Shown: positions 18,401 through 25,789, counted from the first letter of the stretch. The stretch: DNA of 64,000 nt from an uncultured Alistipes sp. (GCF_949296715.1 NZ_CASFQD010000038.1:42367-106366); one strand, 5' to 3'. The notes: generated by a model from the letters alone, not told the origin. Program-made: numbers and translations.

Positions 18401-18961
18401 GTGGAGCTCATCGAGGATACCACGGGCATCATCACCAAGCGCATCAAGCCCAACTTCAAGACCCTCGGCCCGCGCTACGGCAAGTACATGAAGCAGATCG
18501 CCGCCATGACCGCGGAGTTCTCGCAGGAGCGCATCGCCCAGATCGAGGCCGCACCCGAAACGGTGCTCGACCTCGGCGGAGAGCGGATCACCGTCACGCC
18601 GGCCGACTTCGAGATCACCTCGGAGGACATGCCCGGATGGCTCGTGGCATCGGAGGGCAAGCTCACCGTGGCGCTCGACATCACCGTGACGGACGAACTG
18701 CGCGCCGAGGGTGTGGCCCGCGAGCTGATCAACCGCATCCAGAACATCCGCAAGGAGTCGGGATTCGAGGTCACGGACAAGATACGCGTGGAGATCGAGG
18801 CAAAACCCGCCGTCGAGCAGGCCCTCGCCAAGTTCTCGGACTACATCGCGTCGCAGACGCTGGCCGTCGGGGTGAAGGCCGCGGCGGCTCCGTCCGGCGC
18901 CGTCGTCGTGGATTCCGATCTGGACGACGAGCCGCTGAAGATCGCCGTAACGCGGATTTAA
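15476..18961 (+). CDS. ileS: isoleucyl-tRNA synthetase
   Basis: This 1161-residue class I synthetase charges tRNA-Ile. The HIGH-type motif reads GIHHVMA (HHVM at 57-60) after GPPSANGMP, and the KMSKS loop is KMSKR (707-711). The editing domain WTTTPWTLPSNTALCVGP is present. The protein is longer than the E. coli type and has no C-terminal CxxC zinc pair; instead it carries an extended C-terminal domain, as in the eukaryote-like IleRS class (IleS2). That class is generally less sensitive to mupirocin; whether this enzyme is resistant is not shown. Confidence 0.97.
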   Translation: MKFKEYKGLDLAGLAANVLAEWDAHDTFHKSITTREGHPTFVFYEGPPSANGMPGIHHVMARTIKDVFCRYKTQRGYLVHRKAGWDTHGLPVELGVEKKLGITKEDIGRRISIEEYNRTCREAVMEFTGVWEDLTRKMGYWVNMDDPYITYDNKYIETLWWLLKQLYDKGLLYKGYTIQPYSPAAGTGLSTHELNQPGCYRDVKDTTVVGQFRIRDPKPEMTGWGTPCFLAWTTTPWTLPSNTALCVGPKIDYVAVRSYNPYTGEKVTAVLAKALLYNHFNKKAEGLSLDAYKPGDKLVPFEVVAEYKGPELEGMHYEQLLPWVKPVETDADGNWHDASQKAFRVILGDYVTTEDGTGIVHIAPTFGADDAFVARAAGIPSLFMINKRGETRPMVDLTGKFYLLDELDERFVAECVDVDRYREYAGRWVKNAYDPQFTVDGRYDEQAAQAAESLDIYICMKMKAASQAFRIEKHVHNYPHCWRTDKPVLYYPLDSWFIRSTAAKERMIELNRTIRWKPESTGTGRFGKWLENLNDWNLSRSRFWGTPLPIWATEDRSEMKCIGSVGELMAEIEKAVAAGVMKENPFPKFRVGDMSKENYSTDRIDLHRPYVDQIVLVSSKGEPMRREPDLIDVWFDSGAMPYAQVHYPFEHKEGFNEVYPADFIAEGVDQTRGWFFTLHAIATMLFDSVAFRNIISNGLVLDKNGNKMSKRLGNAVDPFEVLATYGPDATRWYMISNSQPWDNLKFDRDGVDEVRRKFFGTLYNTYSFFALYANVDGFTGREAEIPVEKRPEIDRWIISLLNTLVREVTRSLEDYDPTPAARAIQEFVGENLSNWYVRLNRKRFWGGGMSEDKLAAYQTLYTCLETVSMLAAPFAPFISDRIFTDLNAVSGRHGDESVHLSTFPEADERLIDPDLEEMMSLAQRVSSMVLALRRKVSIKVRQPLTKIIIPVLDPAMAAHISAVKNLILSEVNVKQVELIEDTTGIITKRIKPNFKTLGPRYGKYMKQIAAMTAEFSQERIAQIEAAPETVLDLGGERITVTPADFEITSEDMPGWLVASEGKLTVALDITVTDELRAEGVARELINRIQNIRKESGFEVTDKIRVEIEAKPAVEQALAKFSDYIASQTLAVGVKAAAAPSGAVVVDSDLDDEPLKIAVTRI

Positions 18962-19008
18962 GGTCCGCACACAATACGGAGGGGCCGGCGCACGTTATTC
19001 CCGTAAAA

Positions 19009-19040
19009 TTTGGTATTTTCAGAATTAATACTTAATTTTA
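19009..19040 (+). promoter_or_regulatory. promoter for the DksA/TraR-like gene
   Basis: TTTG at 19009-19012, a 20-nt spacer and TAATTTTA at 19033-19040 (one mismatch to TAnnTTTG) lie 28 nt before the ATG at 19069. Confidence 0.5.
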
Positions 19041-19068
19041 CATAAAACCAAAAAAGAGAGTACCGACT

Positions 19069-19449
19069 ATGGCAGACGAAAGAACCCGATACAGCGATGC
19101 CGAACTCGAAGAGTTCAAGCAGCTTATCCTGAAAAAGCTTGAGAACGCACGTGCGGACTACGAGCTGCTGCGCGCCACGATTACCCATACGGCAGACAAC
19201 GATACGGAAGATACCTCGCCGACATTCAAGGTGCTCGAAGAGGGTGCGACGACCCTCTCCAAGGAGGAGAGCGGACGCCTGGCGGCCCATCAGATGAAGT
19301 TCATCCGCAACCTCGAGATGGCGCTCGTGCGCATCGAGAACAAGACCTACGGCATCTGCAAGACCACGGGCAAGCTCATCCCCAAGGAGCGGCTGATGAA
19401 GGTGCCCCACGCCACGGAGTGCATCGAGGCCAAGGAGCGCCGCAAGTAA
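19069..19449 (+). CDS. TraR/DksA family protein with reduced zinc finger
   Basis: This 126-residue soluble protein has the DksA plan: a helical hairpin rich in charged residues (about 10-90) followed by a short C-terminal finger-like block, YGICKTTGKLIPKERL ... ATECIEAK. In canonical DksA that block has CxxC twice; here only the first Cys of each pair is present (CKTT and CIEA), so a normal four-Cys zinc site cannot form. Bacteroidota homologues I recall are similarly reduced. DksA-type proteins bind the RNA polymerase secondary channel and adjust transcription with ppGpp; that role is inferred. A strong terminator follows at 19525-19558. Confidence 0.88.
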   Translation: MADERTRYSDAELEEFKQLILKKLENARADYELLRATITHTADNDTEDTSPTFKVLEEGATTLSKEESGRLAAHQMKFIRNLEMALVRIENKTYGICKTTGKLIPKERLMKVPHATECIEAKERRK

Positions 19450-19524
19450 CCCGAAACCGGGGGGGGGAACGCCCGATCCTCCGGCTCGGGACGGGAGACA
19501 AATCCCTTCCGACGCAACCGATAT

Positions 19525-19558
19525 GAAAAAAAGGTTCGCATGATGCGGACCTTTTTTT
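19525..19558 (+). terminator. rho-independent terminator after the DksA-like gene
   Basis: AAGGTTCGCA and TGCGGACCTT form the stem (one G-T pair) with a very short loop, flanked by A and T runs on the two sides, so it could work in both directions. Confidence 0.85.
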
Positions 19559-19613
19559 GTATGCAGCGTGATTCGCACAGCGTTTTTTGATACTTTTTGT
19601 CGTGAAAATGCGT

Positions 19614-19621
19614 TATCTTTG
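19614..19621 (+). promoter_or_regulatory. -7 promoter element abutting the start of the POTRA/barrel gene
   Basis: TATCTTTG ends only four nucleotides before the ATG at 19626, so the transcript would have almost no leader. No TTG at the standard 19-21 nt was found; TTTG motifs lie 14 and 24 nt upstream. Confidence 0.45.
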
Positions 19622-19625
19622 ACGT

Positions 19626-21458
19626 ATGTTCGCCCGAATCTGCATACTGTTCCTGCTGCTGACGACGGTCTTCCCCGCCGCCGCGCTTCCCGTGGGACCG
19701 AAAGTGCACAAACCCGAACATTTCACCCCCGACAGCGCCGGACGCTTCAACCCCGGGCGCGGCGTCAACAACCAGCGGCTCTACGACAGCATCCGCTCGA
19801 AAAGCTCGCGCCGCAAGGTGTCCAGCCTGCTCTACCGCATGATCTTCGTGCGCCCCGTGCTCGACACCACGGCGACCGGACAGGCCTTCGACGAAAGCGT
19901 GCTGCTCGAACCCTTCGCCGGCAAGACGATCGGCGAAATCGCCATCGAACGCCGGCAGGTCTTCGACCCCGACGGCAACTGGCTCGAACGCACGGCCAAC
20001 AAGACGCACGCCCTGACGCGCGAACGGGTCATCCGCCGCGACCTCTTCTTCCGCAGCGGCGAAAAGCTCGACCCGCAGACGATCATCCGCAACAAACAGC
20101 TGCTGCGCTCGCGCTCCTACATCTCCGACGTCGACATCAACGTCGTGCCCGACCCCGAGGACACGACCCGCGTGAACATCGTCATCGCCACGCGCGACAG
20201 CTGGACCATCAGTGTCGACGGCGGCCTCTACTCCGAAGGGCGCACGATGGTGGGGCTCTACGACGCCAACATCTTCGGCACGGGCAACCTCCTGCGCCTG
20301 AAGACCAACTTCAACCGCGAGGACTTCTCCTACGGCGGCAACATGGTCGAATACGAGATACCCAACGTGATGGGGACCTTCTGCACGGCCGACTTCGCCG
20401 CCGGGCGCGACTTCTACAACTCGACGCTCAGCCTCGGGCTCCGCAAGGAGTTCCTCCGTCCGACGGACTACGAGATCGGACTTACCTACGGCGACATCCG
20501 CGAAAAACTCTACATGATCGAGCAGGACACGTCGCGGCTCGTCAAGCAGCGCAACCTCGACGCCTGGGGCGGCTATTCCCACCTCCTGCCCGGGATCCGG
20601 TCGAGCATCTACATCACGGGGCGCTACAACTACCGCCGCGAGAGCGAACGCCCCGCCGTGAGCCCCGACTACAACCCCATCCTGCACGACCAGGATGCCC
20701 TGCTGGCCGGCATAGGCCTCTACCGAGAACGCTTCTACACGGCCAACATGGTCTACGGATTCGGACTGCGCGAGTACCTCGCCACGGGATACAAGGCCGA
20801 GGTGGTCAGCGGCTATGTCTGGGGGGAATTCCGCGATGCGATGTACCTGGGCATCAGCGGACAGGCGGGCGGATTCCACTCCATAGGCTACCTCATGGGC
20901 GGGCTGACGCTCGGCAGTTACATCGACGCCACGAACGGCATGTGGCGTCAGAGCGCCGTGGATGTGGACCTGCGGTGGTTCTCCAACCTCTTCATGCTGC
21001 GCCGCAGCCGCATCCGCCAGTTCCTCTCGCTCAACTACACGCAGGGCTGGAACCGCCTCGCGGGGAGCGACGAAAGCATCCGCTTCACGAGCGAAAACGG
21101 CCTTCAGGCACTCAAGGAGTACGCCATCGGCACGAACCGCATGATCCTCAACACCGAGACGGTGCTCTTCTCGCCCTACCATCCGCTGGGCTTCCGCATC
21201 GCCTTCTTCGGCTTTGCGGACTTCGGGCTGATCGGCTATTCGCCCAACATCTTCAAGAACGAATTTTACACCTCGCTGGGCATCGGCGTGCGGCTGCGCA
21301 ACGAGCGGCTGGTCTTCAACACAATCCAGATACGGCTCGGCATCGCCTTCGGCAAGCAGGGCCTTGTCGAGAGCGAGTATTTCCGGCTGTCGAACTCCAC
21401 GCGCCTGGAGCAGGTCCGCTACCGCCCGACAAGACCCGAGATCGTCTCGTTCGAGTAA
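19626..21458 (+). CDS. outer-membrane beta-barrel protein with POTRA-like domain (BamA/TamA/surface-antigen type)
   Basis: This 610-residue protein has a signal peptide (residues 1 to about 22, ending PAAALP). A segment at about 85-190 fits a POTRA domain: IGEIAIERRQVFDP, then FFRSGEKLDPQTIIRNKQLL and YISDVDINVVPDPEDTTRVN. The remaining 400 residues alternate short hydrophobic strands and turns rich in Tyr, Gly and Arg, as in 12-16-stranded barrels. It is shorter than BamA (which has five POTRAs) and could be a TamA-like or lone surface-antigen member. It may insert or translocate proteins at the outer membrane; this is inference. A -7 box lies four bases before the ATG. Confidence 0.8.
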   Translation: MFARICILFLLLTTVFPAAALPVGPKVHKPEHFTPDSAGRFNPGRGVNNQRLYDSIRSKSSRRKVSSLLYRMIFVRPVLDTTATGQAFDESVLLEPFAGKTIGEIAIERRQVFDPDGNWLERTANKTHALTRERVIRRDLFFRSGEKLDPQTIIRNKQLLRSRSYISDVDINVVPDPEDTTRVNIVIATRDSWTISVDGGLYSEGRTMVGLYDANIFGTGNLLRLKTNFNREDFSYGGNMVEYEIPNVMGTFCTADFAAGRDFYNSTLSLGLRKEFLRPTDYEIGLTYGDIREKLYMIEQDTSRLVKQRNLDAWGGYSHLLPGIRSSIYITGRYNYRRESERPAVSPDYNPILHDQDALLAGIGLYRERFYTANMVYGFGLREYLATGYKAEVVSGYVWGEFRDAMYLGISGQAGGFHSIGYLMGGLTLGSYIDATNGMWRQSAVDVDLRWFSNLFMLRRSRIRQFLSLNYTQGWNRLAGSDESIRFTSENGLQALKEYAIGTNRMILNTETVLFSPYHPLGFRIAFFGFADFGLIGYSPNIFKNEFYTSLGIGVRLRNERLVFNTIQIRLGIAFGKQGLVESEYFRLSNSTRLEQVRYRPTRPEIVSFE

Positions 21459-21532
21459 ACGGACAGCCAGCCGGCTTCCTGCTTCGGGGTCCCGACTTCC
21501 GGCCTCCGGCCCCCGCCTTCGGACACCAAAAA

Positions 21533-21576
21533 GGAGCGGAGCGCCCGCAACAGGACACTCCGCTCCGATGAACTTT
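21533..21576. terminator. hairpin between convergent genes
   Basis: GGAGCGGAG (21533-21541) pairs with CTCCGCTCC (21558-21566), with an A run before and CTTTTTA shortly after. It lies between the plus-strand barrel gene and the minus-strand M56 gene and may serve both. Confidence 0.6.
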
Positions 21577-21599
21577 TTATCTTTTGCTTACGGATTCGT

Positions 21600-23468
21600 T
21601 CACTGCCCGCCGCCGGCCTGCCTCGTGGTGATTTCGATGGCTCCGTTGCGGCCCCGGCGGCCGTACTTCCGCCCGGCGCTTTCACTATTCAATACATTGA
21701 TCTCCTCGATCGTCGAGACATCCAGCGCCGAGAATTTCCGGTAGGAGACCCGCTTGCCGTCAACCACGTAAAGCAGGTCCGCCTTTTTCATCTTGCCGGT
21801 GCCGACTACCACAATATCGTGCTCGCGCACGGCTGCAGCCTGCTCCGCCGTCGCGGCAGCATCCGCGGACGACGCGGAATCGGGCCCCTGCCACCCCTTC
21901 TCCAGGCTGCGCTGCGCCTCGCGCCACTCGTCACTGTCGAAATAGTCGCTCATGGCCGCCAGCTGCTCCTGCGCCACCAGCCACTCGGGGCTTTTGAAGT
22001 AATCGACCGTCGCCGCCACCTTCCGCTGCGCCTCGCGCCACTCGGCGCTCTTGAAATAGTCGCCCACGGCAGCCAGCTTCTCCTGCGCGGCCTTCCATTC
22101 CGGGCTCCGGAAATAGTCGGGAGACTCATTCATCTTCCGCTGCACCTCGGCCCACTCTTCACTCTGGAAGTAGCCGTTCGCACCGTCCAGCCTCTGCTGC
22201 ACGGCCTTCCACTCCGGGCTCCGGAAATAGGCCGTCGCCTCCTCCGCCCGGCGCTGCGCCTCGCGCAACGCGATGCTGTCGGGCAGGGCTGCGCGCGTCG
22301 AGATCACCACCACCCCGTTGCGGGCCGCATCCCCGTAGCGGGCCGTGAAGGTCGAATCCTTGAGTACGGAGACCGCAGCGATCCGCTCGGCTTGAAGCCG
22401 CTGCACGCGGGCGGGGTCCGCCACCTCACCGTCGACAATATAGAGCGATGCAGGCTTCGCGTCCGGTGCGGAGAGCGCCTTACTGCCCTTCTCCGGCGCC
22501 GAAACAATCGTGCTCGAAGAGGATTCGAGCGAGGCCTCGCGCACGGAGTCCGTTCCGGACATCGTGGCCGGGAGCAGCGCCGTATCGGGCGCCTTCACGG
22601 TCGGGATTTGCAGCGTGCGGGCAAAAGCCCCCAGCGCCAGCGCCGTAAGCGGCAGGATGAGCAGCGTGCGGGCCGCCGCCCAGCGGGATGATCTTTTTTT
22701 CAGCATCATGGCAATACGTTTTTGAAGTTTACTGTGGTTGAAATTGTTGGCTGCGACAAAGGCCTGCGCGCCGACCGCCCGGCGGACCAGCAGCAGCTGG
22801 TAGGTGCGGGCATCGGCCCCGGCCTCGAGCACCGCACGGTCGGCCTCGTATTCGTGGATGGCGCACAACTCGCGCCGCAGCAGCCACATCGCCGGATTGA
22901 ACCATTGCAGACAGCCGGCCATATCGGCCAAAAGCAGGTCCCACGTATGGCGCAGCCGCACATGGGCCCGTTCGTGGAGCAGGATCGCCGCGGTATCCGC
23001 CGCATCCTCCCGCTCGCCGAGCACGATCCAGCGGCCCCAGCTGAAGGGCGTAACCGGCTGCGGCGTGCGGACCAGCACCGCCCCGTCCGCAAGGCGTTCG
23101 CGGTGCCCGCTGCGGATCACCCGCACGACGGATGCAAGCGACCAACCCGTGCGGAGCAGGGCCGCGAGCACACCGGCCAGATAAAGCCCGCCCACAAGCG
23201 CCGCCCACGGGAAAGGCGCCGCAACCGAAGCCGGGACGGCAGCCGGCCGCATCTCCGCTGCACGGACCCATATTTCATAGGGTACGGGCACCTCGCGGCA
23301 GACGGTGATGACACAGAGGGGCAGGAGGAACGAGAGCGCCAGCAGCGCCAGCACGACAAGGCGGTTCAGCCGGTGAAACGTCTCGCGCCCGAGCAGCAGC
23401 CGGAAAAAGAGCCACGCCACGGCCAGGCAGGCCGCCACGCGCCACGTATAGGTCAGCAGGGCTTCCAT
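21600..23468 (-). CDS. BlaR1/MecR1-type M56 metallopeptidase sensor with six 19-residue repeats and two plug-like segments
   Basis: This 622-residue inner-membrane protein has four predicted helices (about 5-25, 36-56, 86-106 and 268-284). The M56 zinc site HERAH (165-169) and downstream HEYEAD (205-210) are intact. The C-terminal region is unusual. Two copies of a TonB-plug-like motif (LYIVDG ... NGVVVISTR at 342-392 and LYVVDG ... NGAIEITTR at 566-616) flank exactly six 19-residue repeats whose Tyr-Phe begins at 414, 433, 452, 471, 490 and 509. The BlaI-type repressor gene lies two bases upstream, so this is a signal-transducing protease that probably triggers repressor cleavage. The inducer is unknown, and no beta-lactamase gene is nearby. 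Confidence 0.87.
   Translation of the reverse strand: MEALLTYTWRVAACLAVAWLFFRLLLGRETFHRLNRLVVLALLALSFLLPLCVITVCREVPVPYEIWVRAAEMRPAAVPASVAAPFPWAALVGGLYLAGVLAALLRTGWSLASVVRVIRSGHRERLADGAVLVRTPQPVTPFSWGRWIVLGEREDAADTAAILLHERAHVRLRHTWDLLLADMAGCLQWFNPAMWLLRRELCAIHEYEADRAVLEAGADARTYQLLLVRRAVGAQAFVAANNFNHSKLQKRIAMMLKKRSSRWAAARTLLILPLTALALGAFARTLQIPTVKAPDTALLPATMSGTDSVREASLESSSSTIVSAPEKGSKALSAPDAKPASLYIVDGEVADPARVQRLQAERIAAVSVLKDSTFTARYGDAARNGVVVISTRAALPDSIALREAQRRAEEATAYFRSPEWKAVQQRLDGANGYFQSEEWAEVQRKMNESPDYFRSPEWKAAQEKLAAVGDYFKSAEWREAQRKVAATVDYFKSPEWLVAQEQLAAMSDYFDSDEWREAQRSLEKGWQGPDSASSADAAATAEQAAAVREHDIVVVGTGKMKKADLLYVVDGKRVSYRKFSALDVSTIEEINVLNSESAGRKYGRRGRNGAIEITTRQAGGGQ
21888..22229 (-). repeat. 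six tandem 57-bp units inside the M56 sensor gene
   Basis: The units encode YF-[RQKD]-S-x-EW-x-x-[AV]-Q plus eight variable residues, with exactly 57-bp spacing. The protein level is conserved more than the bases, so the array is not a recent amplification. The repeats are predicted helical and amphipathic. Confidence 0.85.
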
Positions 23469-23470
23469 GG

Positions 23471-23863
23471 TCAGCGGGTTTGGTCGGTCCGGTTCCTTTC
23501 GATGCGTTCGATCAGGGCGCGCAACTCCTCGACCGAGATTTTCTCCTCCTCGACCAGCGCCGAAACGGCCCCGAGGTAGGAATTTTCGAAATAGCGGCTG
23601 ATGACGTTGCCCAGCGTGCGGCGCGAGAACTCCTCCTCGCTCACGGCGGCATGGTAGCGGTAGGTGCTGCCGTAATCCTCATGCGCGACGTAGCCTTTGG
23701 CTTCGAGCGAGCGCACCATCGTCGAAATCGTGTTGAAATGGGGCTTCGGGTCGGGGAACAGCGCCACCAACTCCCGCACGAACATCGGTCCGTGCTCCCA
23801 GAAGCGGTGCATCAGCTCCTCTTCGCGGCGTGTCAGCCGCTCCAGTGTCGTCTTGTTCTCCAT
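23471..23863 (-). CDS. BlaI/MecI/CopY family transcriptional repressor
   Basis: This 130-residue protein has the winged-helix of the BlaI family: LTRREEELMHRFWEHGP, FVRELVALFPDPKPHFNTISTMVRSLEAKGYV and a YRYHAAVSEEEF wing. The C-terminal helical half (ISRYFENSYLGAVSALVEEEKIS) is the dimerisation and cleavage region. It sits two bases upstream of the M56 sensor gene on the same strand, the standard bicistronic arrangement. A perfect palindrome over the -33 box at 23976-23998 is its likely operator, implying autorepression relieved when the sensor protease is activated. Confidence 0.94.
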   Translation of the reverse strand: MENKTTLERLTRREEELMHRFWEHGPMFVRELVALFPDPKPHFNTISTMVRSLEAKGYVAHEDYGSTYRYHAAVSEEEFSRRTLGNVISRYFENSYLGAVSALVEEEKISVEELRALIERIERNRTDQTR

Positions 23864-23950
23864 GGCAGTCCGTTTTTTGGCTCCTCCATTGCGGTTCGCA
23901 GGCTTGCCGTCCGACTGGCGCTGCGATCCGGCAGGGAGGAGTGTTCACCG

Positions 23951-23980
23951 CAAAGGTAACTAAAAAATTTAATTGTACAA
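23951..23980 (-). promoter_or_regulatory. promoter of the BlaI/M56 operon
   Basis: On the minus strand TTG (23980-23978), a 19-nt spacer and TACCTTTG (23958-23951) match the Bacteroidota consensus fully. The repressor start codon is 88 nt downstream. Confidence 0.8.
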
Positions 23981-23998
23981 CTATTTTTTATAGTTGTA
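23976..23998 (-). promoter_or_regulatory. palindromic operator for the BlaI-type repressor
   Basis: TACAACTAT (23976-23984), five T, then ATAGTTGTA (23990-23998) form a perfect dyad that includes the TACA/TGTA ends typical of BlaI/MecI operators. It covers the -33 element, so repressor binding would block polymerase. Confidence 0.8.
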
Positions 23999-24114
23999 TC
24001 AAAAAAAAGCCCGGTCAGGGGGCGGAAAGCAAGGTCGCCGCACCCGCAAAAAGGCAGGCGCCCCCCGAAAAGAAAAAAGGAGATGCGGAACAACCCCATT
24101 CGCCGAAAAATTCC

Positions 24115-24122
24115 TAATTTTG
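24115..24122 (+). promoter_or_regulatory. -7 element upstream of the HhH protein gene
   Basis: TAATTTTG lies 77 nt before the ATG at 24200. The -33 position has no TTG. Confidence 0.4.
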
Positions 24123-24199
24123 GAACATGAAATGCCGGGAATCGCCAACGGGGCATCCCGTTGCACGGCAACCGACACGAACCAACCCGACACACGGAG

Positions 24200-25252
24200 A
24201 TGGCACTCTTTTCCGAACGCGAAATCAGAGCACTGGCGGTCTTCCTGCCGCTGGCCGGACTTTTGATCCTGGGACTGACGCTGGCCCGGCCGAAGGCCGA
24301 CCCCGAGGCGGCCCGCCGCGTCGAGCTCGCCATGGAACAGCGCACCGACACGGTCCGCATGCGGCCGTTCGATCCGAACACGGCCGACCGCGACGAGCTG
24401 CTCGCCCTCGGGCTGACAAACTACGAGGCGGTCAGCCTGCTGAAATACCGCGCGGCGGGCAAGGTCTTCCGCATCCCGGAGGATGTCTCGCTCTGCTACG
24501 GCATCAGCGACTCGACCTACCGGCAGCTGGAGCCCTACATCCGCATCGGACGCAAATACGCCATGGCCCCGCACGAATACCGCACCGGACGCCCGCTTCC
24601 GGAGCCGATGGCCCCCGCACCCTTCCGCATCGACACCGTCGGCGCCCAATACCTGCGCGCCATCGGGGCGCTGACGAAACGGCAGGCCGACGTGTTCATT
24701 CGCTGGCGCGACCTGCACGGCATCTACGACATGGAGGAGCTGCGCGACTGCTACGTCGTGAGCGACTCGGTGGCCGCGGCGCTCGAGCCCTATGTCATCT
24801 TCCCGGAGCGGACGCCCCACCCTATCGAGCAGCCCGTCAACCTCAACACGGCCGACTCGGCGACGCTGCGCCGCGTATGGGGCATCGGCGAGAAGACCGT
24901 CATGCGGATCATCGAATACCGCGAACGGCTCGGCGGCTTCGTCCGCACGGAGCAACTCGCAGAGATTCCGGGCATCACGGAGCGCAACTACGAGAAAATT
25001 TTGAAACAAATTTACTGCGACAGTTGTGAAATTCGGAAAATTGATATTAACTTTGCAAGCCCGAAAGAGTTGGGGCGGCATCCGTACATGGCGCCGGCAA
25101 CGCTGAGGAGACTTTTGAAAGTACGCCAGTTGAAAGGAGGTTGGAGCACCGCGGAAGAGTTGATCGAACAGGACATAATGACCCGGGAGGAGGCAGCACG
25201 GCTGGCTCCGTATCTGGTGTTCGGCAAACAGAGCGGACCCGACGACGAGTAA
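24200..25252 (+). CDS. membrane-anchored helix-hairpin-helix (ComEA-like) DNA-binding protein
   Basis: I chose the ATG at 24200 because GGAG precedes it closely; it gives 350 residues. One membrane helix lies at about 12-28 (LAVFLPLAGLLILGLTL), followed by a soluble region with repeated HhH units: FDPNTADRDELLALGLTNYEA, the region around 155-200 and VNLNTADSATLRRVWGIGEKT, plus a last degenerate copy near the C-terminus. ComEA proteins bind incoming double-stranded DNA during transformation, and similar proteins occur in DNA repair. This one has more HhH units than ComEA, and no other competence gene is near. A full promoter for rpsU lies inside its last third. Confidence 0.8.
   Translation: MALFSEREIRALAVFLPLAGLLILGLTLARPKADPEAARRVELAMEQRTDTVRMRPFDPNTADRDELLALGLTNYEAVSLLKYRAAGKVFRIPEDVSLCYGISDSTYRQLEPYIRIGRKYAMAPHEYRTGRPLPEPMAPAPFRIDTVGAQYLRAIGALTKRQADVFIRWRDLHGIYDMEELRDCYVVSDSVAAALEPYVIFPERTPHPIEQPVNLNTADSATLRRVWGIGEKTVMRIIEYRERLGGFVRTEQLAEIPGITERNYEKILKQIYCDSCEIRKIDINFASPKELGRHPYMAPATLRRLLKVRQLKGGWSTAEELIEQDIMTREEAARLAPYLVFGKQSGPDDE
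25024..25055 (+). promoter_or_regulatory. promoter inside the HhH gene, probably for rpsU
   Basis: TTG (25024-25026), a 21-nt spacer and TAACTTTG (25048-25055) match the consensus and sit in an AT-rich island of an otherwise GC-rich coding region. A transcript from here would reach rpsU with a leader of about 350 nt. Confidence 0.55.
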
Positions 25253-25408
25253 ACGGAACGAAAGGGTGAGCGGCGACGGAAGACGCAGGCTCCCGCAACA
25301 GAGGGAAGGGATATACGATTCCTCCGAAAAAAGGGACAGAACGGCAAAAGGCCAATGTCCCGCAACACGAAAGAAAACGAAAACAATAACAATAAAAAAG
25401 ACAAGACC

Positions 25409-25600
25409 ATGATTATCATGCCGGTAAAAGAGGGCGAGAACATCGAGCGCGCCCTGAAGAAGTTTAAGCGTAAATACGAGCGCACGGGCGTTCTGAAGGA
25501 GCTGCGCCGCCGCCAGTACTTCACGAAGCCCTCGATCGCCAAGCGCGAGGCCATGCAGCACGCCATTTACGTGGAGCACATGTACCGCGACGAGGAGTAA
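25409..25600 (+). CDS. rpsU: 30S ribosomal protein S21
   Basis: This 63-residue basic protein (MIIMPVKEGENIERALKKFK ...) has the S21 hallmark: KFKRKYERTGVLKELRRR then YFTKPSIAKREAM. S21 sits on the 30S platform near the 16S 3' end. In Bacteroidota the anti-Shine-Dalgarno end is occluded by bS21 with partner proteins, which fits the scarcity of SD sequences seen here. The start at 25409 gives the normal length; the reading frame extends upstream to 25355 with an Asn/Lys-rich stretch that is more likely leader. There are two hairpins downstream. Confidence 0.96.
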   Translation: MIIMPVKEGENIERALKKFKRKYERTGVLKELRRRQYFTKPSIAKREAMQHAIYVEHMYRDEE

Positions 25601-25620
25601 TCCCCTCGCTGCGACAAGCC

Positions 25621-25650
25621 AAGGGCCGCATCCAGCAGGATGCGGCCCTT
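25621..25650 (+). terminator. GC-rich hairpin after rpsU
   Basis: AAGGGCCGCATCC (25621-25633) pairs with GGATGCGGCCCTT (25638-25650) around the loop AGCA. There is no T run, but it starts 20 nt past the rpsU stop. Confidence 0.65.
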
Positions 25651-25696
25651 GCCACATAAATACACCCGATCCAGAACAGCAGGAGAAATCCGGAAA

Positions 25697-25734
25697 AAAG
25701 ACGGGCCTGACGCACATGCGTCAGGCCCGTCTTT
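25697..25734. terminator. bidirectional terminator between rpsU and glnN
   Basis: A perfect 18-bp inverted repeat of AAAGACGGGCCTGACGCA and its complement, separated by CA, has A residues on one side and TTT on the other. It suits both converging transcripts. Confidence 0.85.
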
Positions 25735-25789
25735 CCTATGCGGACAGGCAGTTGCCGCGACACGGCCGGAGCCTGCCGACCAGCCACCC

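Noticed and set aside
15332..18970. A 1212-codon open frame on the minus strand
   Set aside because: It lies exactly opposite ileS, which has all synthetase motifs; the frame is open because GC-rich third positions remove stops on the other strand. Its translation is Arg/Val/Glu-rich low complexity.
21600..23863. Beta-lactam resistance operon
   Set aside because: The regulator pair resembles BlaI/BlaR1, but the sensor has no penicillin-binding domain and no beta-lactamase gene is next to it.
24200..25252. Natural competence locus
   Set aside because: The HhH protein resembles ComEA, but no ComEC, pilus or other competence gene is present in the window.
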